Positions 1 to 9,312 of a DNA stretch of 33,265 nucleotides are shown here, one piece after another; position 1 is the first letter of the stretch; every line of letters starts with the position of its first letter. Source of the stretch: Arthrobacter sp. M2012083. Lineage in GTDB: Bacteria; Actinomycetota; Actinomycetes; Actinomycetales; Micrococcaceae. Under the pieces are notes generated by a model. It had not been told where the DNA came from. It saw only the letters and a program-made list of their open reading frames with translations, and made no database searches. The position numbers and the translations under genes are program-made. The DNA lies in contig NZ_AKKK01000035.1 of assembly GCF_000281065.1 (NCBI RefSeq), positions 1 to 33,265 of the forward strand, given 5' to 3'.

Positions 1-170
1 GCGAGTTTGGATTCGACGTAGCCGGGTTCGTCCCAACGCCAAGCGTCCAGGTGGTCTCCGGAGACGGCGATTTCCAGGCCGTCGTAGCCCCAGCCCGAGG
101 CAAGGCGCGCAACTTCCTCGAAGGGGAGGTCGGCCCACTGGCCAGTGAACAAGGTGTACGGGCGGGGCAT
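1..170 (-). CDS. Sugar phosphate isomerase/epimerase (TIM barrel), partial
   Basis: The first 56 residues of a protein are visible; the rest runs off the left edge of the window. It starts at ATG 170-168, one base after the TGA of the upstream oxidoreductase gene, with AAGGAG six bases before the start, so it is translationally tied to that operon. The N-terminus ([19 protein letters not shown], then a W-G-Y-D-G-L-E-I strand) fits the first beta-strands of the xylose isomerase-like / AP endonuclease 2 TIM-barrel family, whose members isomerise, epimerise or lyse sugars and keto-sugars. The DGLEIA strand normally carries a metal or substrate contact. The exact substrate cannot be read from this fragment. 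It is the second protein of this fold in the operon. Confidence 0.8.
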   Translation of the reverse strand, partial: MPRPYTLFTGQWADLPFEEVARLASGWGYDGLEIAVSGDHLDAWRWDEPGYVESKL

Positions 171-171
171 G

Positions 172-1389
172 TCAGGCTCCTTCGGATACGGCTGCGTTGA
201 GCTGGACGAGTGAACTCTTGGCGGCCGCGGATTCTTCCACGGCGGCGAGGATGTGTTGGACGTTCAAGCCTTCTTCGAACGACGGCGACGGGGCCTCACC
301 GGCCGCGATGGCAGTGAGGAAGTCGCGGATCTGGTGGGTGAAGGTGTGTTCCCAGCCGATAATGTGTCCTTGCGGCCACCACGCTTCCAGGTAGGGGTGC
401 TCGGGCTCGTTGACCAGGATCCGGCGGAAGCCCTGCTCGCGGACCGGCACGGTAGCGTCCAGGAAGCCGAGTTCGTTCAGGGCCTCGAGGTCAAAGAGGA
501 TGGTGCCCTTATCGCCGTAGATTTCGAGCTTGAGGGAGTTCTTCTGTCCCGTTGCTACCCGGCTGACTTCCACTGAGGCGATTGCTCCGGAGGCGAGGGA
601 TAGCGTGGCCCAAGCGGCGTCGTCGACCGTGACATCCTCGGGACCATCAGCGCCGGGGCGGCGGTCCACAAAGGTGTGCAGACGGCCGGAGACTTCGGTG
701 ACGGCATCGCCCAGGAGGAAAAGGACCTGGTCGATGGCGTGAGAGGCGATGTCGCCGAGCGCGCCGGAACCGGCAGTTTCCTTGCGGAGCCGCCAGGTCA
801 TGGGGGACTTGGCGTCGGAGAGCCAGTCCTGCAGATAGGCGGCGCGGATGTGCCGGACGATTCCGAGCCGGCCTTCGGCGATGAGTTCCCGGGCAAGGGC
901 CAGGGCCGGGACGCGGCGGTAGTTGAAGCCGATCATGGACTGAACCCCTTGGGCCCGCGCAGAAATGGCTGCTGCGGTCATGGCTTCGGCTTCGGCGATG
1001 GTGTTGGCCAGCGGCTTTTCCACCAGGACGTGTTTCCCGGCGGCCAGTGCGGCGGTCGCGATTTGGGCGTGCATCCAGCCGGGGGCGCAGATATCGACGA
1101 TGTGGATATCGTCGCGTTCAATCACGGAACGCCAGTCGGTGGCGGACTCGGCCCAACCGTACTTTGCGGCGGCCTCCGCGACGGCATCGGCGTCCCGACC
1201 GACGAGCACTTTCTGTTCGAAGGCCGGGACGTCGAAGAAGCTGGCCACGTTCCGCCACGCGTTCGAATGGGCCTTTCCCATGAAGGCATAGCCGATGGCG
1301 GCAACCCCCAACGGGGAGGATGCGTGGCCGTTGGCCGGGGAAGGCGTATGGTCGGACGGGTGGGCGGGGGTGGTCATGTTCTTCTTCAT
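172..1389 (-). CDS. Gfo/Idh/MocA family NAD(P)-dependent sugar oxidoreductase
   Basis: This is a 405-residue oxidoreductase. The N-terminal Rossmann fold has a nucleotide-binding loop of the G-x-x-F-M-G-K-A-H type near residues 33-41. The family's EKP catalytic lysine motif is at 124-126, and the C-terminal domain has [12 protein letters not shown] near 206-217, which places the usual Asp and His. From memory, the AYLQDW and [10 protein letters not shown] stretches resemble levoglucosan dehydrogenase and other dehydrogenases that oxidise C3 of sugars; this was not searched. About 25 low-complexity residues precede the fold. ATG 1377 is an alternative start, and neither start has a convincing ribosome binding site. 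The gene lies 21 bases after the upstream oxidoreductase gene in the same operon. Family assignment is secure; the substrate is inferred to be a hexose, inositol or glycoside. Confidence 0.9.
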   Translation of the reverse strand: MKKNMTTPAHPSDHTPSPANGHASSPLGVAAIGYAFMGKAHSNAWRNVASFFDVPAFEQKVLVGRDADAVAEAAAKYGWAESATDWRSVIERDDIHIVDICAPGWMHAQIATAALAAGKHVLVEKPLANTIAEAEAMTAAAISARAQGVQSMIGFNYRRVPALALARELIAEGRLGIVRHIRAAYLQDWLSDAKSPMTWRLRKETAGSGALGDIASHAIDQVLFLLGDAVTEVSGRLHTFVDRRPGADGPEDVTVDDAAWATLSLASGAIASVEVSRVATGQKNSLKLEIYGDKGTILFDLEALNELGFLDATVPVREQGFRRILVNEPEHPYLEAWWPQGHIIGWEHTFTHQIRDFLTAIAAGEAPSPSFEEGLNVQHILAAVEESAAAKSSLVQLNAAVSEGA

Positions 1390-1410
1390 TTCCTATCGCT
1401 TTGCGGGCTG

Positions 1411-2532
1411 CTAGAGCGTTGCGGTTTCGGGCGCCCAGTCCTCAGGGAGGGCGGCCGAGGCAGGCGCGTTGCTGGTGACGTCCACGAATGAGCCCGATTC
1501 CACGGATTCGGAGATCGAGACCATGGTGTCCAGCACGTGGTAGGCGAGCTCGCCGGTGGCCCGGTGCGGTGCACCGGAGCGCAGGGCACGGGCCATGTCC
1601 AGCACGCCCAGGCCACGGCCGTTGGCTGGTCCGGTGGATGGAATGATCTCGGGTTCTTCCGCCCCGGGGCGCCACAGCTTCAGGTCGCCGTCGAAATAGT
1701 TCGGATCCGGCAGCGACAGCGTCGCCTCGGAGCCGGTGATCTCCACAAATCCCATGCGCTGGCGCGGGGACTCAAACGAGAACACGCTGTGCGAGGACTG
1801 GCCGCCCTCGAACTGCGCCATCGCGGACACATGGGTGGGGACCTCGACGGCGAATTCCTCGCCGGCCTTGGGTCCGGAACCGATGACGCGGGTCGCCTTG
1901 GCGGAGGAGCCGACGGCGGCCACCTTGCGGATCGATCCGAAGGTCTGGATCAAGGCGGTGAGGTAGTACGGGCCCATGTCGAACAAGGGTCCGGCACCGT
2001 GCTGGAACAGGAAAGCCGGGTTTGGGTGCCAGGATTCAGGGCCGGGTGTCTGGAACGTGGTCATGCCGGTCAGCGGTGTGCCGATGTCCCCACGCTCGAT
2101 GATCCGGCGGGCGGTCTGCAGGCCCGCTCCGAGGAAGGTGTCCGGGGCGGTGCCGAGGCGGATACCCGCCGCGTCAGCTGCTTTGAGCAGGCCGAGCCCG
2201 GATTCACGGTCCAGGGAGAACGGCTTCTCGGTCCAGACGTGCTTGCCCGCGTTCACCGCCGCTGTGGCGACCTCGACGTGCGCTGCCGGGATGGTCAGGT
2301 TCACGATGATTTCGACGTCGGGATGGTTCAGTGCCAGCTCGGGGGCACCAAATTCGGGGATCCCGTATTCCTTGGCCCGTGCCTCGGCGGCGTCGACGAA
2401 GAGGTCCGCGATCACCAGGACTTTCAGGTCCGGGAAAACGGTGAGGTTGTCCAGATACTGCTTGCTGATGTTGCCCGCGCCGATGACGGCGACGCCGACC
2501 GTGCCCTTACGGGTTGAGGGTGCGAAGCTCAT
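1411..2532 (-). CDS. Gfo/Idh/MocA family oxidoreductase (second paralogue)
   Basis: This 373-residue protein has a Rossmann loop GAGNIS at 18-23 and the EKP motif at 102-104 (preceded by KHVWT), both hallmarks of Gfo/Idh/MocA dehydrogenases. A G-P-L-F-D-M-G-P-Y-Y-L segment near 181-191 sits where the catalytic Asp/His pair of the family usually lies; here Tyr follows in place of His. It differs clearly from the neighbouring paralogue, so the two probably act on different substrates or in opposite redox directions. The start has a good AAGGAG seven bases upstream, and its ATG overlaps the stop of the preceding gene as ATGA, indicating translational coupling. The likely role is NAD(P)-dependent oxidation or reduction of a cyclic sugar or keto-sugar in the cytoplasm. 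Confidence 0.9.
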   Translation of the reverse strand: MSFAPSTRKGTVGVAVIGAGNISKQYLDNLTVFPDLKVLVIADLFVDAAEARAKEYGIPEFGAPELALNHPDVEIIVNLTIPAAHVEVATAAVNAGKHVWTEKPFSLDRESGLGLLKAADAAGIRLGTAPDTFLGAGLQTARRIIERGDIGTPLTGMTTFQTPGPESWHPNPAFLFQHGAGPLFDMGPYYLTALIQTFGSIRKVAAVGSSAKATRVIGSGPKAGEEFAVEVPTHVSAMAQFEGGQSSHSVFSFESPRQRMGFVEITGSEATLSLPDPNYFDGDLKLWRPGAEEPEIIPSTGPANGRGLGVLDMARALRSGAPHRATGELAYHVLDTMVSISESVESGSFVDVTSNAPASAALPEDWAPETATL

Positions 2533-3290
2533 GCTTGTACTCCTTCGGCGGCCTCTGCGCTGGCTGCAGCGGTCAGATAGGCCAGGCTCTCAGTGATGCC
2601 CTGGAAAATGTCACCGGAGTAGTCATCGAATTCCACAACCCCTACTTCCAAGGACTTGGCAGCGGCGATGACGTCCAGCACGGGGATGGTGCCTTGGCCG
2701 GCGGGCTGCTGTGCCTTGGTGTCGGTGTTTCCCGGGCCGTCCTTGATATGGATGAGCTTCACACGGTCGCCCAAACGGGCGAGCAGTTCCACGGGATCCT
2801 GGCCACCGACGGCAACCCAGTAGGTGTCTACTTCAAGGACGAGCTCCGGATCCAGCAAGCCCTCAAGGTACTCCAGGGCGGTCTTGCCTTCGATGGTGGA
2901 CTCAAGCTCCCAGGCATGGTTGTGGTAACCGACACGGATGCCGTATTCAGCACCCTTCTTCGCTGCAGCGTTGAGCTTGGCTGCCGTGCCCTGGATGGTC
3001 TCGGCGTCCTGCCAGTGCTCGGCCGGGAGGAAGGGATCGATCACGGTGGTGATGCCCAATTCCTTGGCCGCTGCAAAGATCTCGTCCTGGTCCTGGGACA
3101 GGAGCGGTGCGTGGCCGGAAGGAGCGGTCAGCCCGTTCTCCTTCAGTGCAGCTCCGAGCTCCTTGGCAGTGGCCACGAAGTTGTACGGTTCAACCTGCGT
3201 GAAGCCGATCTCGGCAACCTTCCTGATGGTTCCAGGCAGGTCCTCCTGGATGGCATCGCGGAGGGTGTACAGCTGGAGTGAGTACGACAT
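2529..3290 (-). CDS. Sugar phosphate isomerase/epimerase, TIM barrel
   Basis: This 253-residue protein begins MSYSLQLYTLRDAIQED, typical of the xylose isomerase-like TIM-barrel family (IolE/IolI, Hyi, tagatose epimerase relatives). Metal ligands expected for the fold are visible as Glu in the GFTQVEPYN strand, Asp in LVLEVDTYW, His in VKLIHIKDG and a final Glu in VGVVEFDDY. It is the first gene of the minus-strand operon. AAGGAA lies five bases before the ATG, and the next gene overlaps its stop by four bases. Together with two Gfo/Idh dehydrogenases and a second TIM-barrel protein it suggests an oxidation plus isomerisation or beta-elimination route for a sugar or glycoside. The substrate is unknown. 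Confidence 0.88.
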   Translation of the reverse strand: MSYSLQLYTLRDAIQEDLPGTIRKVAEIGFTQVEPYNFVATAKELGAALKENGLTAPSGHAPLLSQDQDEIFAAAKELGITTVIDPFLPAEHWQDAETIQGTAAKLNAAAKKGAEYGIRVGYHNHAWELESTIEGKTALEYLEGLLDPELVLEVDTYWVAVGGQDPVELLARLGDRVKLIHIKDGPGNTDTKAQQPAGQGTIPVLDVIAAAKSLEVGVVEFDDYSGDIFQGITESLAYLTAAASAEAAEGVQA

Positions 3291-3471
3291 GGGGTTCCTT
3301 TTCCGGGAAGGCGTTCTGGAATATCGGCGAGATGGCGTCAGTCTAGTGAGCCGCTGCCGAGGGAGCTACAGATTCCATCAACCGTGGTCTGATCATGAAC
3401 TTCTTTCAGCCTAGAGGGACTTATGCCGAGCGTCTACCAAAAGTCGCAAGAAATTCGACCGACTTCCACCG

Positions 3472-3515
3472 GATGACATGCATAAGCAATCATGCTTCAC
3501 TAAATGCATGACATC
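3472..3515. promoter_or_regulatory. Nested inverted repeats at the ROK regulator start (candidate operator)
   Basis: The outer arms GATGACATGCAT (3472-3483) and ATGCATGACATC (3504-3515) are inverted copies with 11 of 12 positions matching. Between them lies a perfect inner dyad, AAGCA-ATCA-TGCTT (3484-3497). The structure covers both possible start codons of the ROK gene (3478 and 3508) in the 217-base gap between divergent transcription units. It is a plausible autoregulatory site for the ROK protein and could also control the divergent sugar operon. I see no clear sigma-70 hexamers nearby. Confidence 0.5.
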
Positions 3516-4725
3516 TGAGGCCGGAATCGACGCCGGATACAACTCCGCGCCCGAGGCCGGCAATCTCTCACGCGCCGGTAATCTCTTCCAGCTCCTCCGC
3601 GACGGCAAGGCCCGCACCCGCGCGGAGCTCGCCGAAACCACGGGGTTGGCCCGGTCCACTGTGGCCTCACGCATTGACGCCCTCATCAGCTCGGGACTCG
3701 TCGGGCCAGCCGGTGAAGCGACCTCCACAGGCGGCAGGCCGCCGTCGCGCTTCGCCTTCAATCCCGCCGCGCGCGTGGTCCTGGCGGTCGACGTCGGTGC
3801 TACCCACGTGATTGTTGCCGTCACCGACCTTAGCGGCAGCATCCTTTCCGAACGGCGTTTGGGGCAGGAAGTTGCAGACGGACCCGAGGTAGTCCTGGGT
3901 CGCGTAGTCTCCGCAGGCCGCCAGCTTCTTGCCGAGGCAGGGAGGGAACTCGGCGACCTCGCCGGCATGGGAATCGGACTGCCCGGGCCCGTAGAACACG
4001 ACACCGGACGCCCCGTAAAGCCGCCGATCATGCCGGGTTGGGACGGGTTCGACGTCGCCACTTACGTTCAGCGCTCGTTGCCCGTTCCGGTGTTGGTGGA
4101 CAACGACGTCAACATCATGGCCCTCGGCGAACGAACCGCGTACTGGCCGGACCATGACAACTTCTTGTTCATCAAGGTAGCCACCGGCATCGGCGCGGGA
4201 ATCATCAGCAGCGGTGAACTGCAGCGCGGCGCCAACGGCACCGCCGGCGACCTCGGCCACGTCCGGGTTCCCCGCGGCGACGACGTCCTCTGCCGGTGTG
4301 GCAACCAGGGCTGCCTTGAGGCGCTTGCCTCAGGTCCCGCCGTCGCGCGCCAACTCCAATCGCAAGGACTGGAAGCTTCTACGGGTGCCGATGTCCTGCG
4401 GCTCGTGGGCGAAGGAAACCTGCAGGCGATCCAGGCGCTGAGGCAGGCCGGGCGCGACGTCGGCGACGTACTGGCAACCGTGGTCAACCTGCTCAATCCG
4501 TCCATGATCATCATCGGGGGAAGTGTGGGCGAGGCCGGAGAACACCTCGTGGCAGGCATCCGTGAAGTGGTCTACCGGCGCTCCCTGCCCCTGGCGACCA
4601 CGCACCTGCGCATCGGTATTTCCATGGCCGGAGACCACGCGGCCATCCTCGGCGCCAGCCGGATGGTCACGCAGCATGTCCTGTCGCCGGCAGTGATTGA
4701 GGCCACGCTCCAGGCAGCGGGATAA
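3508..4725 (+). CDS. ROK family transcriptional regulator
   Basis: From ATG 3508 the protein has 405 residues; a start at 3478 would add ten residues but overlaps a long inverted repeat. Neither start has a strong ribosome binding site. The N-terminal winged helix-turn-helix (R-A-E-L-A-E-T-T-G-L-A-R-S-T-V-A-S-R) is followed by a sugar-kinase-like ROK domain. That domain shows the phosphate loop DVGATH, GIGLPGPVEHDTG, VDNDVNIMALGE, the ROK signature from ATGIGAGI through GTAGDLGH, and the zinc cluster CRCGNQGCLE. This is the XylR/NagC/Mlc type of repressor that senses a sugar or sugar derivative. It is divergent from the sugar operon, so it most likely represses that operon until the substrate or an intermediate binds. 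Confidence 0.93.
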   Translation: MTSEAGIDAGYNSAPEAGNLSRAGNLFQLLRDGKARTRAELAETTGLARSTVASRIDALISSGLVGPAGEATSTGGRPPSRFAFNPAARVVLAVDVGATHVIVAVTDLSGSILSERRLGQEVADGPEVVLGRVVSAGRQLLAEAGRELGDLAGMGIGLPGPVEHDTGRPVKPPIMPGWDGFDVATYVQRSLPVPVLVDNDVNIMALGERTAYWPDHDNFLFIKVATGIGAGIISSGELQRGANGTAGDLGHVRVPRGDDVLCRCGNQGCLEALASGPAVARQLQSQGLEASTGADVLRLVGEGNLQAIQALRQAGRDVGDVLATVVNLLNPSMIIIGGSVGEAGEHLVAGIREVVYRRSLPLATTHLRIGISMAGDHAAILGASRMVTQHVLSPAVIEATLQAAG

Positions 4726-4777
4726 GCGCTCCTTATGGCCTTTCGCGGCGCGGGAGCGTGATAGCAATGAAAGTGAT

Positions 4778-4789
4778 GAAAACGCTTCC
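4778..4789. promoter_or_regulatory. LacI-type operator consensus upstream of the MFS gene
   Basis: GAAAACGCTTCC fits the general LacI/GalR-family operator pattern G-n-A-A-n-C-G-n-T-T-n-C at every fixed position. It lies 22 bases before the MFS permease start, in the 85-base gap after the ROK gene. No LacI-family gene is in the window. The match is short, so chance is possible. Confidence 0.35.
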
Positions 4790-4810
4790 TGTCACCTTTC
4801 GGCCTGTCCA

Positions 4811-6004
4811 ATGAGCCAGTTTCTCGCCAAGATTCCCCGCGGCTGGCTGATCCTTGCGTGCATCGGGCTGATCGCCCTCAACATGCGAGGGCCTTTCGTG
4901 GCCGTAGCGCCCGTGGTGGACTCCCTTCGGCAGGACCTCGGTTTTTCACCGGTTGAGCTCGGACTGCTCACCGGCATCCCGGTGCTCTGCTTCTCCCTCG
5001 CTTCGCCCTTGGCCTCACTTGCGGGCCGCCGCCTTGGGGCTGAAGTCGCCGTGATGCTCACGTTGCTCGGCGTGCTGGCCGGCGTAGTGATCCGCTCCAG
5101 CGGCGGCGGCGTTTCGGTGATGGTGGGAACGGTCATCATTGGTGTGGCCATCACTATCGGCAACATCGCGGTGCCACTCATCATCCGGCGCGACTTCGCC
5201 CCTCGGCGCCAGGCAACCGCGATGGGCGTCTACACAGCTGCCCTCAACGTCGGCTCGTTCCTCACATCCGTGGCCACGGCACCACTTGCAGAGCTGGTGG
5301 GATGGCGACTTTCCTTGGCCGCGAGCGCGTTGTTGGCCTTGGCGGCCATCTTGTTCTGGGTGCCCGCTGTTGGTGCCCGGAAGGCCTTTGTTCCGCTGGC
5401 GGTTCCGGCTCCTCCCCCCTCTGCGGCCGGTCGTGTTGCGGGTGTTCGATGGCTGACCGCGGGCCTCACACTCGGTTTTGCGGGCCAGGCGTTCTCCTAC
5501 TACGGGGTCACCGCCTGGCTGCCGAGCTTCCTGTCCGACGAACTCGCCATGGGTACCGCCGACGCCGGTGCAGGTTCCTCGCTGTTCCAGATTTTCGCCA
5601 TTGTTGGCGGCCTGGGCGTTCCGCTCCTGGCACGCTTCGCCAGTACGACGACGGTAGCGGTCACCTTGAGTACGCTGTGGCTCACGGTTCCCGTGGGTCT
5701 ATTGCTGGCGCCTTCGTGGTGGTGGATGTGGTCCTCGCTGGGCGGTGTCGCCCAGGGTGGCGGCATCACGGTGATCTTCATTGCCATCATCAAATTCGCG
5801 CAATCACAGGCTGCCGCCGGGAAGATGTCCGCCGTGGTGCAAGGCGTTGGCTACTGCTTCGCTGCGTTGGCTCCCACTGTCGTTGGGTTCGTGCACAGTG
5901 TTACCGGAGGGTGGACGGCGCCGCTGTTGGTGATCCTTGGCTCGGTGCTCGCGTTCTGCGTGTGCACCACGTCGTCCGTGCGCTGGGTGGCCCGGCAGCG
6001 GTAG
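4811..6004 (+). CDS. CynX/NimT-like MFS transporter
   Basis: This 397-residue integral membrane permease begins MSQFLAKIPRGWLILACIG. ATG 4811 is chosen because the frame upstream encodes charged, non-conserved residues. About twelve hydrophobic segments are visible. The motif LNMRGPFVAVAPV after the first helix is the hallmark of the CynX/NimT branch (cyanate, nitroimidazole and similar anion transporters), and LAGRRLGAEVAV is the degenerate loop 2-3 motif. It lies 85 bases after the ROK regulator on the same strand and may be co-transcribed or have its own promoter with the LacI-like site. A role in exporting or importing a substrate linked to the neighbouring sugar operon is possible but unsupported. 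The substrate is unknown. Confidence 0.85.
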   Translation: MSQFLAKIPRGWLILACIGLIALNMRGPFVAVAPVVDSLRQDLGFSPVELGLLTGIPVLCFSLASPLASLAGRRLGAEVAVMLTLLGVLAGVVIRSSGGGVSVMVGTVIIGVAITIGNIAVPLIIRRDFAPRRQATAMGVYTAALNVGSFLTSVATAPLAELVGWRLSLAASALLALAAILFWVPAVGARKAFVPLAVPAPPPSAAGRVAGVRWLTAGLTLGFAGQAFSYYGVTAWLPSFLSDELAMGTADAGAGSSLFQIFAIVGGLGVPLLARFASTTTVAVTLSTLWLTVPVGLLLAPSWWWMWSSLGGVAQGGGITVIFIAIIKFAQSQAAAGKMSAVVQGVGYCFAALAPTVVGFVHSVTGGWTAPLLVILGSVLAFCVCTTSSVRWVARQR

Positions 6005-6040
6005 CGGGCCGTCGATATGGAGGCGGGCCGGGCATGGAAG

Positions 6041-6117
6041 AGCCCCGTTGCTGGGCTGCCTCCCCGACGGTCGGGGTCACTTGTTGCGAAGAGTGCAGGC
6101 AGCCCAGCGTCGGGGCT
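6041..6117. terminator. Long interrupted hairpin between convergent MFS and malate synthase genes
   Basis: The left arm 6041-6061 (AGCCCCGTTGCTGGGCTGCCT without its last base is 20 nt) pairs with the right arm 6097-6117 over 21 positions with two mismatches. The 35-base loop holds a second small hairpin, CCCCGACGGTCGGGG (6062-6076). It lies between the stop codons of two convergent genes and has no strong T-tract. It probably works as a bidirectional terminator or 3' end protector. Confidence 0.7.
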
Positions 6118-6140
6118 TGATGTGTCGTTACCCAGTGGAT

Positions 6141-7793
6141 CTAGGCGGCGACGAGTTCCTCTTCCGTAGCCTCCTCCCGGGCCTCGGTGAGGAAACGGGC
6201 GTAGGCGGGGATGGTCAGGAAGGTGGGGAATTCCTCGGCCAGGGTGACTTCTTCGAAGATGGCACGGGCGTCAGCGAAGCGGTCTCCGTCGAAGCGTTCC
6301 AGGCGGGCGAATTCCTCGTCCAGCATGTCTTCCACCCATTCGCGGGTGATGATGTCGCCGCGGTCGGTAATGGCGTGGGAGTGGATCCACTGCCAAAGCT
6401 GGGACCGGGAGATCTCGGCGGTGGCAGCGTCTTCCATGAGGTTGTGGATGGCCACAGCTCCGTTGCCCCGCAGCCAGGATTCGATGTAGCGGATGCCAAC
6501 CTCGATGTTCAGGCGAACGCCGCCTTCGGTGATGGTGCCCTCGGTGCTGGCAATGTCGATCAGCGCCCGGTCATCCGGTGTGACGTCCTCGCGGGAGCGG
6601 TCCAGCTGGTTGGGGCGGCTTCCAAGAACTGAGTCAAAAACTTCCCGGCAAACAGGCACCAGGTCCGGGTGGGCCACCCAGGAGCCGTCGAAACCATCGT
6701 TCGCTTCACGGGTCTTGTCCGCCCGGACCTTGTCGAACGAAGCCTGGTTTGCTGCTTCGTCCTTGCGGTTGGGAACAGCGGCTGCCATGCCACCGATCGC
6801 CATGGCCCCGCGGCGGTGGCAAGCCCGGACCAGCTGCTCCGTGTAGGCGCGCATGAACGGCTGGGTCATGGTCACCTGTCCGCGGTCCGGGAGCACGAAA
6901 CGCGGTCCGCGGGTACGGAAGTTCTTGATCAGCGAGAAGATGTAGTCCCAACGTCCGGCGTTCAAACCTGAAGCATGATCGCGCAGTTCGTAGAGGATCT
7001 CCTCCATCTCGAACGCGGCCGTGATGGTTTCGATCAGCACGGTGGCGCGGATGGTGCCCTGCGGGATGCCTAGCAGGTCCTGAGCCAGGACGAAGATGTC
7101 GTTCCACAGCCGGGCTTCGAGGTGGTTCTCGATCTTCGGCAGGTAGAAGTACGGGCCCTTGCCCTGGGCCAGCAGGCGGCGGGCGTTGTGGAAGAAGAAG
7201 AGCCCAAAGTCCACGATGCCGCCGGCGATCGGCTTGCCGTCGATCAGCATGTGCTTTTCCGGCAGGTGCCAGCCGCGGGGACGGACCACGATGGTGGGCA
7301 GGTCCTCGGCAGCCTTGAGCTTGTACTCTTTGCCTTCCGGGGAGGTGAAATCGATCCGGCGCTCCAAAGCATCGGTCAGGTTCAGCTGGCCCTGGATGAC
7401 ATTGCGCCACGTCGGCGTGGACGAGTCCTCCATGTCGGCCAGCCACACCTTGGCACCGGAGTTCAGGGCGTTGATGGTCATCTTCTTGTCCACCGGGCCC
7501 GTGATCTCCACGCGGCGGTCCTCCAAACCCGGAGCCGGGGGAGCCACACGCCACGACGGGTCGTTCCGGATGCCCTCAGTTTCCGGACGGAACCGCGGAT
7601 CCTGGCCGGCGGCGATCTGCCCACGGCGGGCGTGCCGTGCCTGCATCAGCTCCTGACGACGGTCAGCAGTAGCCCGGTGCAACTGGCCGATGAACTCCAA
7701 GGCGTCCGGAGTCAAAACCTCGTTCTGCCGGCAGATGGGCTGCGCGGTCAAAGTGATGCCATTGATAGTGAAGTTGTCAGTGAAGCTGTTCAT
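6141..7793 (-). CDS. aceB: Malate synthase A
   Basis: This 550-residue enzyme condenses glyoxylate with acetyl-CoA to malate, the second glyoxylate bypass step, in the cytoplasm. The length is normal for the A isoform. Visible signatures are [15 protein letters not shown] (116-130), RPRGWH (171-176) with the active-site Arg, the metal-binding Glu region [15 protein letters not shown] (252-266), [10 protein letters not shown] (278-287) and [14 protein letters not shown] near 450, which holds the general base Asp. AGGAG lies eight bases before the start. The gene follows isocitrate lyase on the same strand with a 111-base gap that contains a small GC-rich dyad but no T-rich terminator, so co-transcription is likely. 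A long hairpin lies 24 bases after its stop. Confidence 0.97.
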   Translation of the reverse strand: MNSFTDNFTINGITLTAQPICRQNEVLTPDALEFIGQLHRATADRRQELMQARHARRGQIAAGQDPRFRPETEGIRNDPSWRVAPPAPGLEDRRVEITGPVDKKMTINALNSGAKVWLADMEDSSTPTWRNVIQGQLNLTDALERRIDFTSPEGKEYKLKAAEDLPTIVVRPRGWHLPEKHMLIDGKPIAGGIVDFGLFFFHNARRLLAQGKGPYFYLPKIENHLEARLWNDIFVLAQDLLGIPQGTIRATVLIETITAAFEMEEILYELRDHASGLNAGRWDYIFSLIKNFRTRGPRFVLPDRGQVTMTQPFMRAYTEQLVRACHRRGAMAIGGMAAAVPNRKDEAANQASFDKVRADKTREANDGFDGSWVAHPDLVPVCREVFDSVLGSRPNQLDRSREDVTPDDRALIDIASTEGTITEGGVRLNIEVGIRYIESWLRGNGAVAIHNLMEDAATAEISRSQLWQWIHSHAITDRGDIITREWVEDMLDEEFARLERFDGDRFADARAIFEEVTLAEEFPTFLTIPAYARFLTEAREEATEEELVAA

Positions 7794-7904
7794 TCTAATA
7801 CTCCTAAGAAAAGGTTCGACGGCGGCGCCTCGGTGAGGTGGACACGTAGCAGGCAGAGCATCACCGCTCCGTAGGCCGGAGGCGGCAGCCGCCGTCGGAA
7901 GTGG

Positions 7905-9236
7905 TTAGTGGAACTGGCCCTCTTCGGTCGATCCGACCAGTGCGAGGGTGGATGCGTTCGGGTTGAGCGCGGTTGCGATGTCGTCGAAGTAGCCGGTGCC
8001 GACTTCGCGCTGGTGCTTGGTGGCGGTGTAGCCGCGGGACTCGGAGGCGAATTCCTTTTCCTGGAGCTCGACGTAGGCGCTCATGCCTTCCCGGGCGTAG
8101 CCGTGGGCGAGGTCGAACATCGAGTAGTTCAGGGCGTGGAAGCCGGCCAGGGTGATGAACTGGAACGTGAAGCCCATGGCACCGAGTTCGCGCTGGAACT
8201 TGGCGATGGTGGTGTCGTCCAGGTGCTTGCGCCAGTTGAAGGACGGGGAGCAGTTGTAGGAGAGCATCTGGTCCGGGAACTCGGCCTTGACCGATTCGGC
8301 GAACTTGCGGGCCAGTTCCAGGTCCGGGGTGCCGGTCTCCATCCAGATGAGGTCGGAGTACGGGGCGTAGGCCTTGGCTCGGGCAATGCAGGGTTCGATT
8401 CCGTTGCGGACCTTATAGAAGCCCTCGGCCGTCCGCTCGCCAGTGATGAATTCCTGGTCGCGCTCGTCAACGTCGGAGGTGATCAGCGTTGCGGCTTCGG
8501 CGTCGGTTCGGGCAATGACCACGGTGGGGGTGCCGGCGACGTCGGCTGCCAGGCGGGCTGCGTTCAGGGTCCGGATGTGCTGCTGGGTGGGAATCAGGAC
8601 CTTGCCGCCGAGGTGGCCACACTTCTTTTCGGACGCGAGCTGGTCTTCCCAGTGAACGCCCGAAGCACCTGCGGTGATCATGGACTTCATGAGTTCGTAG
8701 GCGTTGAGCGGGCCACCGAAGCCTGCTTCGGCGTCGGCGACGATCGGGACCAGCCAGTCCTCAACAGTCTTGACGCCCTCGGCATATTCGATCTGGTCTG
8801 CGCGGAGCAGGGCGTTGTTGATGCGGCGGACAACCTGGGGGACCGAGTTGGCCGGGTACAGGGACTGGTCCGGGTAGGTCTGGCCTGAGAGGTTGGCGTC
8901 GGCGGCCACCTGCCAGCCGGAGAGGTAGATGGCGCGGAGGCCGGCCTTGACCTGCTGTACTGCCTGGTTGCCGGTCAGTGCGCCAAGGGCGTTGGTGTAT
9001 CCGCCGGTGGGTGCTTCCTCGGTGAGCTGCTTCCAGAGTTTCTCCGAACCGCGGCGGGCCAGGGTGTGCTCTTCGGAGACGCGACCGCGGAGGCGGACGA
9101 CGTCGGTGGCCGAGTAATCACGGGTGACGCCTTCCCACCGCGGGTTGGCGGACCATTCAAGTTCCAGCGCTGCTGCCTGCTCGCTTGCTGTCTCCTGTGC
9201 GGAGTGCTGCTCTGCTGGTTCAAACGATGCGGTCAT
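7905..9236 (-). CDS. aceA: Isocitrate lyase
   Basis: This 443-residue enzyme cleaves isocitrate to glyoxylate and succinate, the first step of the glyoxylate bypass used for growth on acetate or fatty acids. The catalytic motif KKCGH is at 204-208 with Cys206 as the acid/base. ADAEAGFGG (167-175) carries metal ligands, and the active-site lid region includes YNCSPSFNW. The length matches short bacterial forms. An AGGAG sits seven bases upstream of the ATG. The gene is divergent from a RamB-like regulator across a 171-base region and is upstream of malate synthase. The beta-oxidation genes near the right end of the window would supply acetyl-CoA for this pathway, though they are not linked to it. 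Confidence 0.97.
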   Translation of the reverse strand: MTASFEPAEQHSAQETASEQAAALELEWSANPRWEGVTRDYSATDVVRLRGRVSEEHTLARRGSEKLWKQLTEEAPTGGYTNALGALTGNQAVQQVKAGLRAIYLSGWQVAADANLSGQTYPDQSLYPANSVPQVVRRINNALLRADQIEYAEGVKTVEDWLVPIVADAEAGFGGPLNAYELMKSMITAGASGVHWEDQLASEKKCGHLGGKVLIPTQQHIRTLNAARLAADVAGTPTVVIARTDAEAATLITSDVDERDQEFITGERTAEGFYKVRNGIEPCIARAKAYAPYSDLIWMETGTPDLELARKFAESVKAEFPDQMLSYNCSPSFNWRKHLDDTTIAKFQRELGAMGFTFQFITLAGFHALNYSMFDLAHGYAREGMSAYVELQEKEFASESRGYTATKHQREVGTGYFDDIATALNPNASTLALVGSTEEGQFH

Positions 9237-9312
9237 TGCATGTCTCCTAAGTGGTGCCCGGGCCGGCCTCCGCTGCGCCTTTGCTGCATCGGCCGGCTTG
9301 CCCGGGGTTCGT

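Noticed and set aside
676..1491. Long plus-strand open frame of 271 codons
   Set aside because: It is the shadow of the minus-strand oxidoreductase gene; the translation is Gly/Arg/His-rich with no domain pattern.
6706..7554. Open frame of 282 codons within malate synthase
   Set aside because: Same-strand shifted-frame shadow of aceB, with Pro/Arg/His-rich sequence typical of GC-rich shadows.
7794..7904. Terminator or attenuator between aceA and aceB
   Set aside because: Only a short GGCGG-CTG-CCGCC stem is present without a T-tract; co-transcription remains more likely.
8385..8405. tRNA T-arm-like GGTTCGATTCC
   Set aside because: It lies inside the isocitrate lyase coding sequence and has no cloverleaf around it.
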